From the NCBI GenBank assembly GCA_023213395.1, contig CM041465.1, positions 111,731,741 to 111,795,740 of the forward strand: DNA of 64,000 nt. Direction: 5' to 3'. Position 1 is the first letter of the stretch; each line of letters starts with the position of its first letter. The stretch is from Cycas panzhihuaensis (Eukaryota > Cycadophyta). The position numbers and the translations under genes are program-made. Below are positions 23,216 to 35,140 of the stretch, in pieces. The notes under the pieces were generated by a model. That model had not been told where the DNA came from and did no database searches. It saw only the letters and a program-made list of their open reading frames with translations.

Positions 23216-24439
23216 AAAACTCAGTTAGAAAGCTCTCTAGATCATCCTACTACATGTCATGCTCCCCTCTAGATGGATTGTTCTTTATTAGATTGAGCAA
23301 TCCCATCCATTGGGTATTTCTTCTTCTTTTTTCTACTATCTACCCTCCACCCCATGTCAAAATATGTGGTACCATAAATATTAATATGGGCCCTGCTGAG
23401 AAAATTCTATTTTCTTGGCAGCCCTGCCACAAACTTTGCAGCACCATGATCCTTGGCATGGGGCCATGGATTGCCCCCCTAAAAAGGTGAGGGGGGGTGC
23501 CCTAAAAATCCCAAAACTTTTATCTAAGTGGACCTAAACTTGGTTTGATGGGACCGAGGTTTCCTAATGCCCTAGTCCTCCCCCTCCTTAGCCCTCATTT
23601 GAGCTTTAGGGGATCCTGATTCACCCTTAAAGGGCCCAAAATAAGACAAAAAAGTTCATCAAAAAAGCATTAAATAAATGCAATGAAATGGACAAGCTAA
23701 TGGATGATCTACTCACTAGGTCAAGCCTGATTGCTGCTATCATGTCAGTGTGATCTTGTCAGCTATCTCTACATCCTAATCAAATAGTCTGATCGCTTAC
23801 TAGGTGCTTCGGTATGCTGACAAAGCCTCGCCACATAAGGGGGAGGGCTCCATATCGATCATGGGGTCTATGAAAATGAACCCCATTTTCACCCTTCTCC
23901 CCTTTATATATGCGAGGGTCTTGAGGGGCATCCTCTCCTTTCTCTTTGTTGTGATAGCCCTCGAGACCATCTCCTTGCCCTTATTCACTTTGTATTTAGG
24001 GTACATCTCCTATTTTGCTCCTATAGCCTCTATTTTGAGCTCTTTTAATGCATTTATGATAACCCCTTTAGTCTCTTAGAGGCCCCTTCTGTCTCAACTT
24101 TTGTATTGTCCAAAAATATGTCCACACTTATACTCCTTTGACTTGTTTTGACATCCTAAATCTATTTTTGCTATCTGTTTGAGCCTTTAAGGCTCTGAGG
24201 GGAAGCGCCTTCTCCCTGTTGGGTCTCTATTAGCCCTTTTGTGATCCCTTAGAGCCCAGAAGGGCTTTTTTGCTACCTTTTCTGCCCCTTTTTATTTGGT
24301 AGGTCTCCCTTGAGCCTAGTAACCTCCTTCCAAGGCTCTCTTAACCTCTTGTGTTCCATACTTGTAGCCTTTCAAGCTGTTGTAGCCCAATTGCTGCCTC
24401 TTTTTCCCTCTTTGCATTATAAACTTACTGTTAACATTT
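23216..24439 (+). other. spacer between antisense gene and aRNH of element B
   Basis: It contains a near-palindrome GAAAATGAACCCCATTTTC (23872-23890) and a TATA-like box (23905-23910), both also found in C and F. Open stretches at 23804-24079 and 24310-24498 correspond in position to the open region upstream of aRNH in C and F. I cannot show which frame, if any, was coding. Confidence 0.5.
23872..23910 (+). promoter_or_regulatory. candidate internal promoter for the aRNH unit of B
   Basis: The near-palindrome GAAAATGAACCCCATTTTC is followed 14 bases later by CCTTTATATATGCGAGGG. C (51649-51690) and F (63918-63957 on the - strand) have the same arrangement. A TATA box at a fixed distance from a conserved palindrome suggests a promoter firing toward aRNH. 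Confidence 0.55.
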
Positions 24440-24905
24440 TCCTTATTATTCAACACGAACCCTATTCTTTTCACCATGGCACTACTTATCTTCACTAATG
24501 GAGGAATTTATGGTAATCCCAGACCTTCTACTACTACATGGATCCTCTATGACTCCTCTAGTTGTGACCATATATGTTTTAGAAATTTTCTCCCTGAGGC
24601 CACAAATAATGAAGCTAAATACATAGCCGTTATCGAGGTATTTACCAATGCACTTCACTTTCAGTATGGTCCCATCATCCTCTTTTTTGACTCTCAAATC
24701 GTCATGTTACAACTAACTGAGGTATACCAGGTGTGTTGCACATGATTAAGGGCCCTTGCCTTGACTACAAGATCCCTTCTATCTTACTTCCTTTCCATGG
24801 AAGTTCAATATATCCCCTAAGACTTAAACACCGAGGCAGATGGCCTTATCTATCACATCCTTAAGCGTCATCTCTCCCTCTTGGATGGTCCTTCCTAGGT
24901 AGCCT
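24440..24905 (+). pseudogene. second RNase H (aRNH) of element B
   Basis: Open at 24476-24745 with FTNGGIYGNPRP, TTWILYDSSS, ATNNEAKYIAVIEV and PIILFFDSQIVMLQLTEVYQV. After a stop the end motif VQYIP followed by DLNTEADGLI continues to about 24890. The first catalytic position is Asn. The middle Glu, the Asp in FFDS and the final Asp are present. ATG at 24476 lies just before the domain. Confidence 0.78.
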
Positions 24906-25399
24906 AATGAGTTTCCTAATCACCAAAGCTTTAGGATTGTTCCCTCCTTCTTTCATTTATGATTCCTTCATACCTTTGAAAGCAAGCCACTAATGAGGTT
25001 AAAATATGGTGACCACCAAGTGTGTTTCTCTACCTTGTCCTTCATACCACCCATAGTACAAGGCCCTTACACTTCAATTTCTACATGTACATGTCTCTTG
25101 CTTATATTTTTGTGTTGATTATGCTCATGATCTTGCATATCACTCTTTTTGCATAGGTGTAATGGGAATACATGCCCTCATCCCCTTGTTCTCTCACATC
25201 AGATTTCTTTTTGGCAATGCATAGGTAGCCCCTATACTGCCGCTCCTCCTTCCTTCTCCACATGATTTTCCATGACACCTACCACTCCACTTAGATGATG
25301 ACATATTTTTACATTGATAGACGATACTAATCTTATGTTGGCAGCATTCCCCATTGCCAGATGCTTCTGAGTAGCGAGGCTTTGTTGGCAAGGGGGTAG
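24906..25399 (+). promoter_or_regulatory. 3' untranslated region and polypurine tract of element B
   Basis: It shares the GAGGTTAAAATATGGTGAC block with A and C. It ends in AAGGGGGTAG (25390-25399), the purine tract that directly precedes the LTR. No coding pattern. Confidence 0.7.
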
Positions 25400-26118
25400 T
25401 GCTTCTTGGCTACTGGGAAAAGACTTAGAGGTGCCTCTTAGGTAGGCACAAGTATATCTCTAACCTTGCTCTCCATTTACTTCGAGATGTAATGAGATAT
25501 TTAATAAATGTATTCTATGTGGTATTGTTATTTACATGGTTGACATGCTTGGTTTTCCTACCTCTTTTATACCTATGACTATCATTTCAGCCTATGATGA
25601 CTTGGGACAAATATCTTATGGCATTACACAGCCCTCCATGACATCTCCTCAACATTCCTAAGTACTCTTGGCCTCTTGCAACCTACTTTTGATTACTTTT
25701 TAGCATTGCATAGTCCCTAACACCTTATTTTAGGCCTAGTCATCCTCACACTTGCTAATTATCCCTTGTTGGAGCCTTATTACCACTTTTTTCTTGCTTG
25801 ATGAGGTCCCACTTATGCTTAAGGGTCTTCTAGATTACTTATGAGCCCAACACATTGCTCTATTAGGGCCTAAGAGCCTTCTTTTGGGGGCCTCCTAGGC
25901 CTCTCTTTATTTTTCTCCTTTATTTTATTCACATTGCAACACTGTTCATGGTAATATGGAAAACTTCATAGTACTACAAAGTTTACTGCTAGGTGATTGT
26001 CCATTAACATTCATGGTTAGGCAACAACTAGTTTCATATTTATTGTGAAATTGACATATGGTAGGATGTTGTTTCCTACCCATAGCAAACCCTAATCACT
26101 TAATAGATCAAATTTGAG

Positions 26119-26126
26119 TATAAAGA
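26119..26126 (+). promoter_or_regulatory. TATA box of element B LTR
   Basis: TATAAAGACCCAATTTC aligns with the TATAAAAACCCAATTTC box of A at the same LTR position. Confidence 0.6.
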
Positions 26127-26278
26127 CCCAATTTCAAACTCATTTTATGTCTCTTAGCTCTCTTGAGAAAGGAAAAAATGCCTCTAACTTGTATCTCCTT
26201 CTCCCTCCTTCTACCTTCCTCTTCCCTAAGGGTAAAACCATAAGTTACAGGTCTACAGTAGCTCATTTTCAGTAGGTG

Positions 26279-26476
26279 TTCTCCCTCAAGTACTCGCTCC
26301 AGCTACCACGTCAAGCTTTTATATGTTTCTCACTTTTCTTTTGTTGCCAATTGGAGCCTTTCTCCACCTACTAGGGTTTCTCCCTCAAGTGCTCGCTCTA
26401 GATGCCATATCAAGATTTTGTAAGTTTCTCACTTTTCTTTTGTTGCCAATTGGAGCCTTTCTCCATATAGTAAGAG
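26279..26476 (+). repeat. 99-base tandem duplication in the LTR of B
   Basis: The block from CTCCCTCAAG (26281) through TTGGAGCCTTTCTCCA recurs with a 99-base offset from 26380. It includes CACTTTTCTTTTGTTGCCAA unchanged. A has a single copy at 16245-16330. It sits just downstream of the TATA box, in the transcribed part of the LTR. Confidence 0.85.
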
Positions 26477-28024
26477 GGATCCCTCTCCCTCCATTTTGGA
26501 GGAGTTAGCAATTCTGAGGCTCTTCTTTTTCACTCTGTTTACCCCCCTTTCCTTCTAAGAAATTGTTCAAAAACTTTAAATGCATATTGAGAAAGATTGA
26601 AAAGCATATTACTTCTTTTTTTCTTTAAAGCATAAAGTAAGCTTGGCATTTCCTTTTGGAAAACATATGCACACATACATATCTATTTGCTTTTATGCAT
26701 GCATATAATCTCTTATTGAAAGGAATCAATATATAAGGCAGCTTTAATTCCTTTAAGCAAGTAAGAATTATAATAGAAGGTATGTGCATTTTGTTACCAT
26801 TCATTTCTTTCAAAAATTTCCTTGTAACTTTTATTTATTTACTTTTGCATAAACATTTTGTGGAAGGTAAGGAATCCCCACCAATGGTTCCATCTACAAT
26901 GCCAACTACACCTAAGAGCACAAGGTGGACGACGAAGGGAAATCAATGCAAGGAAGGCAATGCACTTCATCAACTGGCTTGATTCTAGGTGCACTCTCTC
27001 AAACCATTCTTTCCTCCCTTGTCCTTTTCCCCTTTCTCCAAAAAGGAAAAGCAAGTTGTATTCCATATTCCTTATAATCATTTCCTTGGCATTCATTTGG
27101 AAGGAGAAGTTATCCATTGCATTAGCATGTACCAACCTTACTCCCCTTTCTTCCTTGTTGCATGAGCATTAAACAAGGGTAGTTTGGGTTAATACACTAC
27201 TCATATTGCATCTCTAAAGAAAAGTGACAAAAAGGTTTCCTTTCCCTTATTGAATGCCCCTCTCTTACATACTCTTTGCATTCTCAAGGGTGGGGGCATA
27301 GATGAAACTTAGGCCTTCTAATAGTTACTTTCTCTCCCATGCATTATTGAAATGAATTACATTAGTCACCACACTCTTTTCTCCCTTTGCATTCAATCCT
27401 TCCCTTAATTCCCTGTCCTTTCATTTATAAAAGTAAAGGAGAGAAAGGAAAAGAGAAAAAAAAAAGAAGAGAGTTTCTTTCAAGTTTCATCTACTTAGTG
27501 ACAATAACACTTTCTATTATTACATTACCTTTTTAAATAAAACAAAGATGTCCCATGAAACTCTTGATACATTTAGTCACCTGTTTGTCTCATATAAACC
27601 CTAAAGGCATCCTTGGTTCTCCTACACCAAACCCCCCCTTTTTCTTGCACTCTTTTCACTTACCATCCTTCTCTCATTCCATAGGTACCCCTTTTCCACT
27701 AGGGTTAACCTCCTCTTTTCCCTTCCTTCTAGGAAAAGCACTTTAGTCCTCCCTCTCCTTCCTTAACTTGTCAGGATAGGAGAGTCCCCCTTGATGCTAC
27801 TCAACAAACCAAGGATGTCTTCAACTATTTTAAATCTGAGAAGGTACCTATCAAAAGGGAGGGTCTTGTGCACTATTTGTAGGTCTTAGAGCCTGCATTT
27901 AGATGCACGAATGCCCTTTGTGGGTGACCTATCCCCCCATTCTCAAGGATCTTTAAGCCCCTTGTTTAATGATAGTGTAGGTTTGATACCGTTATTTTTA
28001 GTGACCCCTAGAGGTGTGCTTTGA

Positions 28025-29557
28025 AGCTCATCTATGTAGTACTTGTACATCTTAGGAGGTGTCTCACTTACAAGAGCTAGCCATTCCGAGGCTACCTTAC
28101 TCCTTTTCTCTTTATTTCCCTTTTTGTTGCGCAAAGGTATTGGTTTGTGAAAGGATAATAGTATACTAACCATCACTCTCTTTTCATTTTATTATTAAGA
28201 GTAAAACTCTATTATCACATAGGTGGAACACATACATATATACATACATCTGTTATTTACTTATAAAGATTTGCAAGTATTTCCTATAGCATAAGGTTAG
28301 TTGATCCCTTTACGAGAGAAACCCACAACATAACAAGAGGTATTGTTTTCTTTTCTTTTGGCTTATGTCTTAAAGCTACACCATTTTGTTTTGCCTCCAC
28401 TTTTATTATTTCATTATGAAATATCTTTAGGGATGATAAGTTAGCCCTTCATGGAGGATAAGGGGAAGGTAAGGAAGCCCCTTCTCCTTCATCTTCAATA
28501 ATTCTTATGGCAACTATGACAACTAAGTCAACTTGTGGAAGTACAGGGCTAGGATAGACAATGAAGAGGTAAGCAATCATGACATTAATTACTACATTTG
28601 GGTGCACATTTTCTATACACCTACTCTCTCTTCCTGTTACAATCCCCTCTTTATCCCCTTAGCCTACTCTCAAAAGGAAAAGAAAGGAAATGATTTAAAG
28701 TTTTCTTTATTTTCTTAGAAAGGTTTTTCTTATATTAGATTGTATAAGAGGTGAAAATAAGGTTGTATGGTGATATTACATGCATATAGGGGATGCTCAC
28801 CACTAATTTTTTTCCTTAATTAAACCAATCCTCCTCTTATCAAAGGGGAGGCAACTTCTATAATGCACCACCTTACATTCCATCTTTTCCTCCTCCCCCC
28901 TTGCTACTCTTAGTTTAGCATTTGTATTCATTTGAAAAGGTAAAAGGTAGATGGGGATACATATAGGGAAAGGTTTACATGATTACTTTACATGCTTGCT
29001 ATTTCGATTAGTTATTTATCTCATTTTTTTTACCATATTTGTATCAAGTTACATTTGTGGTAAAATGTTTCTAAGACCATATGATTGTCACATTCATAAA
29101 CCTTTTTATTTTTCTTGGTAGCCCAGGAAGACTTCATACCCTCCTAGCTTTGGCATATTTATAGTTATTCCCATCCCTCCCTTGATTCCTCTCTAAATTT
29201 GTGGGTAGGCTACCCTAGGTCACCTATCACTCTTATTCGTTGCCTTCCCCTCCCCCAGTTGTCCTCCTTTTCCAAAAGGAAGCCAAGTGCCTCTTCTTTC
29301 CCTATAAGGATAAGAGAGCTCATCTTAGGCTACTCAATAGTCTAAGGATGCCCCTTACCTGATCCAAATCTAGGAAGGTACTCGTACAAAGGAAAGCCAT
29401 AAGCACTATTTGAAGGTCACCAAACCTACTTTCTAATACGTGAATACCTTTTGAGAGTGACCTATCATCTCTTCCAATATTTCTAGGCCCCTATTATAGT
29501 TGTAGTGTTGGCTTAGAAGTTCTTATCCATAGTAACCCACCCGGAGGCATGCTTCCA
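28025..29557 (+). repeat. partial Tat LTR (fragment X)
   Basis: This aligns with the 3' half of the A and B LTRs. It includes the block CTAGGAAGGTACTCGTACAAAGG (about 29371), GTGACCTATC, and the end GGCATGCTTCCA. It begins mid-LTR right after B's LTR ends, so B appears to have inserted here. It stops at a proper LTR end and is followed by mid-gag sequence of D. It is either the 3' LTR of another element inserted in D's gag, or the 5' LTR of D followed by a deletion of about 2.5 kb. Confidence 0.75.
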
Positions 29558-31300
29558 TCATCATCGAACCTCTTCACCCTCTCAACCCTGTAATAAGGGA
29601 AAGAGAGTTATTAAATGCTTGAGACCACTCCTTTGTTTACCATCACCAGGTGCCAAATAGTTAAAGAGGCCATTAGGCCTCCTCTTCTCAACCTAATTTT
29701 TCTATAAACAATCTACCTTTTAAGATTCTAACACTTCCCAAGACTATTCCTATCTGCCTAAGACTTTATAATTTATGAAGGGCCCTTCCTCAACATACTA
29801 GGATAGGGAAATCCTTTTCAATCATTGACGAGCTTCATACCATGGCCATAGGGATGTCCATGATGGATGCCTTATAGAGTTATCCTAAGCAATGTGCTCT
29901 CCTCCTTAAGGCTTTAGGATTGGTTGATGCTCCTATTCATGCTTTGGGTGCCACCCCAAACTAAGAACCTCTCATCAACTTTGATCTTAAAGACCTCCCT
30001 CTAGTAAGTGAAAGGGAGTGCCAGTGGAGCTATCCTTTCACCATATCCATTGATGCTATAGAATTCACTCTTAGGATAACTATTGTAGACAATGGTTCTT
30101 TCATCAATGCTATGCCCTTAGGCATAATACAAGAGTTGGGAATAATGGCTCTTGAGCCAGTTCCATGGCATTGTTAAGGCTGCAATGGTAGCAAAAAGAT
30201 GCCCTTGGGGTCCATCTCTATACCCCTTATCCTTTAGGATAAAATTACCCTTACAGATATAGTAGTCCTAAAGGTAGACGTAGACTATAATCTCTTATTA
30301 GGATGCCTATGTCTTAACCAGATGGAAGCCATATATTCATCCCATTGGGGGCGACTAAAATTCATCCATGAAGGATGAATAAAGGTTGTTTCTTGAGAGC
30401 CTCCTCCAACTGGACCATTGTGTCAATCTCAACAGGTGGCTTACAACCCAACGGGGGGTAACAAGGATCTGTCTGCCCCTTCCCCCACATGCTTGATTGA
30501 TATTCCTAACACCTATAGATTAGAGGAAGGGCCCTCCTCTAACCTCATCCACTTCACCCCCATTGGTGTAGGAAGTTATGGGTACCTCACTATTCTAAGT
30601 GAGCATGAGTCTGATGATAACGATGAGGAGCCTCCTCACCCCATATCCCTCCTTAAAATATGTAGGGAGTGTTTACTTCATCCCCCATCTAGTTTAGAGT
30701 CCTGACCTAGTACCCCTTCCATAGAGAAGCCTAACACTCCCACCATATCCAAGGAATAATGCATGGTCACTCCTATCTCATACACGGACTCTCACATTTC
30801 TTCATCATCTACTCCCCACACCTTATCGTATTCCTTAGATGATAAGGATAGGAAGCCTCCTATTCCATGATATAGGAGGATGCCTTTTAACTCTTTTGAG
30901 GAGTCCTCAGAGTACATGAAGTGGTGGGTTGATCGTTATAGGCCCATCACTCCTCCTTCCTCTCATTCCTCATCACCTCTAAGTAAAACTATCCATAACA
31001 TAGATTGTTTTGAGAATGATGAGGCTCTATTAGATCATCTAGAAGTTTCCATGCCTAACCTCCCTCTTGCTCACCATAGACTTAGTTATCAGAAGATCTT
31101 AGCCTTAGGGTCACCCCTAGCTGATCTAGATCAGTCTAGAACTCCTTTAACATCGTCTATTGACCAAGCCCTCCTCTATTTTGAAGAGGGAAATGCCATG
31201 TACATGGGGGCAACCAAAGACATCATCTTTTCCTTGCCCTTGGTAAAGTCATAAAGGTTGAAGTAGAATGTTCACCTAAGGAAATTTGTAGGAGTTCCAT
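29558..31300 (+). pseudogene. gag end, protease and linker of element D
   Basis: Decayed gag end and linker run to about 30060. The protease active site reads TIVDNGSFINAMPL at about 30085-30125, with the catalytic Asp intact. DYNLLLGC follows near 30290. The linker is open at 30418-30705 and 30880-31254, and has HFTPIGVGSYGYLTILS in common with C (FAPISIGSYRYLTLFS). Isolated TAG, TAA and TGA stops interrupt each part. Confidence 0.75.
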
Positions 31301-31584
31301 GATATCTTTACATGGGACTATTCAGACTTGAAGGGAATAAATCCCTCCATCATCACCCATAACCTCACAATAATTTTGGGCACTCGCACTGTGTGATAAA
31401 AACAATGCCCTCTCCATCCCAAACTATTGGATGTGGTGAAAATGAAAGTGGAAAATATCTTAGACACAAAACTAATCACTTACATTGATTACCCCAAGTA
31501 GGTTTCTAATATCATTCCCATTACCAAAAAGAATAGGATGATCTAGATTTGTATTGACTTCTAAGACATAAACAACATATGCCA
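31301..31584 (+). pseudogene. reverse transcriptase N-terminal remnant of element D
   Basis: The remnant covers only the first RT motifs: LDTKLITYIDYPK, a stop, VSNIIPITKKNRMI, and DINNICHK. The rest of RT, including the catalytic DD box, is missing. About 750 bases are absent relative to A. The break lies at about 31585. Confidence 0.7.
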
Positions 31585-32450
31585 CAAAGTAGGACTCATG
31601 TGGTAGCTGAGATCCATTATCCTTTTCCTAAAAATGAATGTCTTGCCTTAGTTTTTGCTATTAAGAAGCTTTGCCACTACCTCCTTGGGAATAGAGTCCA
31701 CCTCATTGCTCAATCATACCCTATAAGGTATTTACTTACCAAGCCTAACCTTAGAGGTCAATTAGATAAATGGTCTTTATTACTTCAAAAATTTAATTTG
31801 TAAGTGGTCACAAAAAAGTCTAAGAAAGATATGATTGTTCCAGAGATCATGATTGATGCCCCTCTTCCAAATCATGCTTTCTAACCTGTTGATGATTCCC
31901 TCCCAGATGAACATATCTTCCATATCCAGGGCATCCTTTCTGATGATCCATAGTATAAGGAGATTAGATTATGTCTTTATGATCAATATTTTCCTTCTCT
32001 TACTACTTCAAAGAAGAGGAGATGAATTTGTACTACTGCTAGGTAGTACCTTTTGCTTGATAACATACTATATAAGCATTCTTCTCATGGAGTTCTAAGG
32101 TGCCTTTCACCTGATAAATCCTTAGTTGCTTTGATAGAGTCGCATGAGGGGATCTGTAGTGGACATTTTGGTGGTCAATTGATGGCCTAATGTATTATTC
32201 ATATGGGTTATTATTGGCCCACCTTTTTTAAGGATGACTACTCCTACATCTGAAAATGCTAGAAATGTCAGTCCCATGCAACTTTAATACATCAACCTAC
32301 ATAGTAAATGAAATCAATAGTTTCACCTTGGCCATTTTCCCAATGGGGTCTTGAACTCATTAGACAGATCTTTCCAACATCTTCAAATAGGTATAAGTTC
32401 ATACTAACTGTGATTGAATACTTTACGAAGTGGACCAAAGCTATTCCATT
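31585..32450 (+). pseudogene. RNase H end and integrase of a divergent Tat subfamily in element D
   Basis: Open at 31579-31803 with YPFPKNECLALVFAIKKL and IRYLLTKPNLRGQLDKW. The integrase zinc finger follows (SHEGICSGHFGGQL near 32140-32185, then a decayed C-x2-C near 32255-32275). The core starts with WPFSQWGLELIRQIFPTSSN and FILTVIEYFTKWTKAIPF. The wording differs clearly from A, B and C (for example TKPNLRGQLDK against TRSDLMGRA). The core is cut off before its second Asp by E1. Confidence 0.75.
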
Positions 32451-32746
32451 TGAAAAGAGTGGATCTATCCTTCATCTCCATACACTAAATACAAAGGCAA
32501 ATATTAGAGCAAGAGAGACTTGAGAGAGAGAGTTACTCTCATAAAATGAGGAGGTAAGAATGAGCCTTCTCCATTAAGCTTTAACTTTTATATTGAAAGA
32601 GGGAGCATTAGAGTTAGGTGAAATGAAATTATATATAATGCACATGAAAGTGCATCTCACTTAAGTGATCTAATTTAAAGTTCACTTAAGACCCTTTTTT
32701 GAAATAATCAACTAATGTAATGACCTTGTGACATTAACCCTTTTCA
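32451..32746 (-). repeat. 3' LTR of copia E1
   Basis: On the - strand it begins TGAAAAGGGTTAATG and ends in ...CTTTTCA. At 296 bases it aligns with the 312-base LTRs of E2. The five bases CCATT before it would be the target duplication. The other copy is out of view. Confidence 0.78.
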
Positions 32747-33230
32747 ATCTCCCCCTTAATGGTAGAAGGTCATTTCATCCTATTTTATTCTATCCTATGA
32801 GGTCTTCGTTTGAGACTCTTACAAAGCAAACTACTATGACACTTTTGTAGGAAACCCTCATGGGGAAGAAAACCCACAGATTTTCTAATCTACTAACCTG
32901 GCTTAGGCAGCTCTTTAAATGAAGTCAGATAGCCAATCGGTATAATGAATTTTGTAGCTGAAATCTACTAAGTCTCCATATACCATTTGGTCATCCCCAT
33001 GCCCTTTCAAGTTTTCACAAGTTCTGATTTTCCAAAATGATACAACCCTTATACTTTTGCACCCATAAGGGGTTTTCATGAATGGGATAGAGTAGAGACT
33101 TACTCTTGTCCTTCTGCACCCACAAGGGGTTTTCACGAATGATATAGAGTATGATGGTCCTATTGTCATCTCCTTTAATTAGTCAAAGATGGAGGCCTTA
33201 AGGCTAAGTTACTTTCAAAATTATTCAAAC
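32747..33230 (-). other. 3' untranslated region of copia E1
   Basis: A purine tract (AAGGGGGAGA on the - strand, about 32748-32757) follows the LTR. The rest aligns with 35141-35640 in E2. It contains a repeated CACCCAYAAGGGGTTTTCAY unit at 33059-33078 and 33118-33137, also present in E2 at 35469 and 35528. No coding pattern. Confidence 0.6.
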
Positions 33231-34828
33231 TTCACTCTCTTCTGTGGTTTGGTGAAGATATCAGCCACTTGATCTGTTGTGGGATAGTACTCCAGTTGAA
33301 TTATGCCATCATAAACTAGTTCTCTAATCTTATGGAATTTTATACTTATATATTTAGTACGATCACGAAATACAAGTTTTTTAGCCATTTGGATTGTAGA
33401 TTGATTATCTATATGTAATCTAGTAGAACTTGTTTAGGTGTAATTTAATATATTCAACAATTTTCTAAGCCATATCACCTCCTTGCTTATCTCAGAAGCA
33501 ACAATATATTCAGCTTCAGCAGTTGAGTCTGCAACTATCTTCTGTCGTCTAGATCTCCATGATATTGGTGTTGTTCCAAGAAATGTTACATACCCAGACA
33601 TAGATCTTCCTATGTCTTTATCTCTGGTAAAGTCTATGTCTATGTATATATAAAGTTTAAATTCTACATTGGGTTTATAAAACAGACCATATTTGTTGGT
33701 CATTTTCAGGTACCTCAATACTCATATTATAGCTTGCCAGTGATTCTACTTAGGATTTATCATGAATCTTATAAGAATGTCGATAGGGTATGTAATATTT
33801 GGCCTTGTGTTAGTAGTATAGTTAAGACTACCTACAAGTTGTCTATAGAGTGTTGTGTCTACCTCCCTAGTGTCACCATTAGCTTAGAGTTAATATTAGG
33901 TTCCATAGGTGTATCCAATAGTTGAGTATCTTCCAATTGAAACTTTATTAGAAGATTATTTATATATTTTTCTTAGGAGAGAAAGATTTTGCCATTCTTT
34001 TGAGTTACCTTAATTCCCAAGTAATATTTCATCAACCCGAGGTCAAATAATTCAAAAGTTTTAGCAAGGTCCTTCTTCAGCTCGTTGAATACTTATTTAC
34101 TATTTCCTATTATTAGCATAGCATTCACAAAGATTAAGAGATAAGCGACTTTATCATTTTGGTGCTTAATGAATAAAGTTACATCAATATATTGATAATC
34201 ACAAAACTCATATCTAAGTTGCCTCGTTCTTTGAGATAACTTGGTAAAACAAGCATGAGGGGCTTATTTTAGGCCGTACAAGGACTTTCTGAGCCTACAA
34301 ACATTATACTCCTTATGGACAATCTCTTATCCTTCTGGCTGAGCCATGTAAATTTTTTCTTTAAGGTCCCCATTGAGAAATATAGTCTTAACATCGCGTT
34401 AGTGGATTTTCTAAACCTATTGAGTAGCTAAGGCTATAAAAGTTCTGATTGTAGGATAATTAGTTATAGCAAAAAAGATTTTAGTGTAGTCGATGCCTTC
34501 TCTTTGTGTAAATCCTTTTGTTACAAACCTCACCTTGTGTTTTTCTATGGTTCCATCTAATGTGTACTTATTTTTGAACACCCATTTATTTTGAACTACC
34601 TTTCTTGCAAGTGCTAGATCAACAAGCTCTCATGTACCATTCATGATAAGAGATTGGTACTCTTCATTCATGGCATTTCTCCAAGTTACATGCTTTATAG
34701 CTTCTTGGTATGTTAGGGGCTCTTCATTAAGAGCAAGGTGTAGTTCTGTTGGTTCAAGCTCAATGGAAGTAATTCATGCATCCTTATTCTATAGGCACTT
34801 CTAGTGCCAATTTTTCCTACCTCATCTG
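33231..34828 (-). pseudogene. RNase H and reverse transcriptase of copia E1
   Basis: RNase H is open at 33434-33718 with GRSMSGYVTFLGTTPISW, DSTAEAEYIVASEISKEVIWLRKLL, the usual copia order. The RT lies at 33740-34700 with many stops. The catalytic box reads FVNAM where E2 has FVDDM, so both Asp are lost or displaced by transitions. The block ends at 34828 where E2 is inserted. Confidence 0.8.
34824..34828. repeat. left target-site duplication of E2 (ATCTG)
   Basis: It corresponds to ATCTA at 59141-59145. One G/A difference has arisen since insertion. Confidence 0.65.
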
Positions 34829-35140
34829 TGAAGGAAGGATGGATCTAGGAGATAAATCACTCACATGTACACAATGACAATGGAGAATGAAAAAGAAGAT
34901 GAAACAAGATATGAGACCAAGCTTGGATGTGAGAATGAATAATGACTCCCTCATTGAGATTTCACCTTTTATTATTGAGGGTGAGCATTAAGGTTAGGAT
35001 TTTTCTACCTAATGATATGAACCCAAAATTACATTTAAATGCACATAAAGTATATTTTATTAAGAGACTAATACTAATAATATATCCTAAGGTCACCCAA
35101 TTAATCTACACAAATGACCTTAATACATTAACCTCTTCCA
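34829..35140 (-). repeat. 3' LTR of copia E2
   Basis: On the - strand it runs TGGAAGAGGTTAATG...CATCCTTCCTTCA, 312 bases, matching 58829-59140 nearly throughout. The purine run AAGGGGGGGAT on the - strand (35141-35151) is the adjacent polypurine tract. Confidence 0.9.

Larger units (their letters stand above)
18607..28024 (+). mobile_element. Tat-type element B, 3' part, interrupted at its left by A and internally by a TRIM
   Basis: It begins abruptly in the RNase H C-terminus, exactly after the end of A's LTR. It continues through integrase, spacer, antisense gene, aRNH, purine tract and a 3' LTR ending at 28024. The first bases (ACCTCCTAACCC) match 3290-3301 of copy A, so the break lies inside the RNase H coding region. 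Its 5' part should lie left of A's 5' LTR, outside the window. Confidence 0.82.
25400..28024 (+). repeat. 3' LTR of Tat element B
   Basis: It starts TGCTTCTTGGCTAC after the purine tract and ends GTGTGCTTTGA, a decayed form of A's GTGTGCTTCCA. A TATA box TATAAAGA lies at 26119-26126. A weakened inverted repeat (AAACTT/AAGTTT) near 25955-25980 matches the position of A's hairpin. A 99-base tandem duplication lies at about 26279-26476. The sequence after 28024 is LTR sequence of another copy (X). Confidence 0.82.
29558..32450 (+). mobile_element. Tat-type element D, internal fragment, truncated and chimeric
   Basis: It starts in the gag C-terminus, matching C near 44280, and runs through protease, linker and the start of RT. 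At about 31585 it jumps to RNase H and integrase of a clearly different Tat subfamily. Copia E1 interrupts it at 32450 inside the integrase core. It is the oldest layer in the window because both other nests lie within it. Confidence 0.72.

Noticed and set aside
33059-33137. Short repeated CACCCAYAAGGGGTTTTCA units in E1 and E2 as a possible CRISPR-like or satellite array
   Set aside because: Only two units per copy, about 60 bases apart, and conserved as part of the copia 3' untranslated region.
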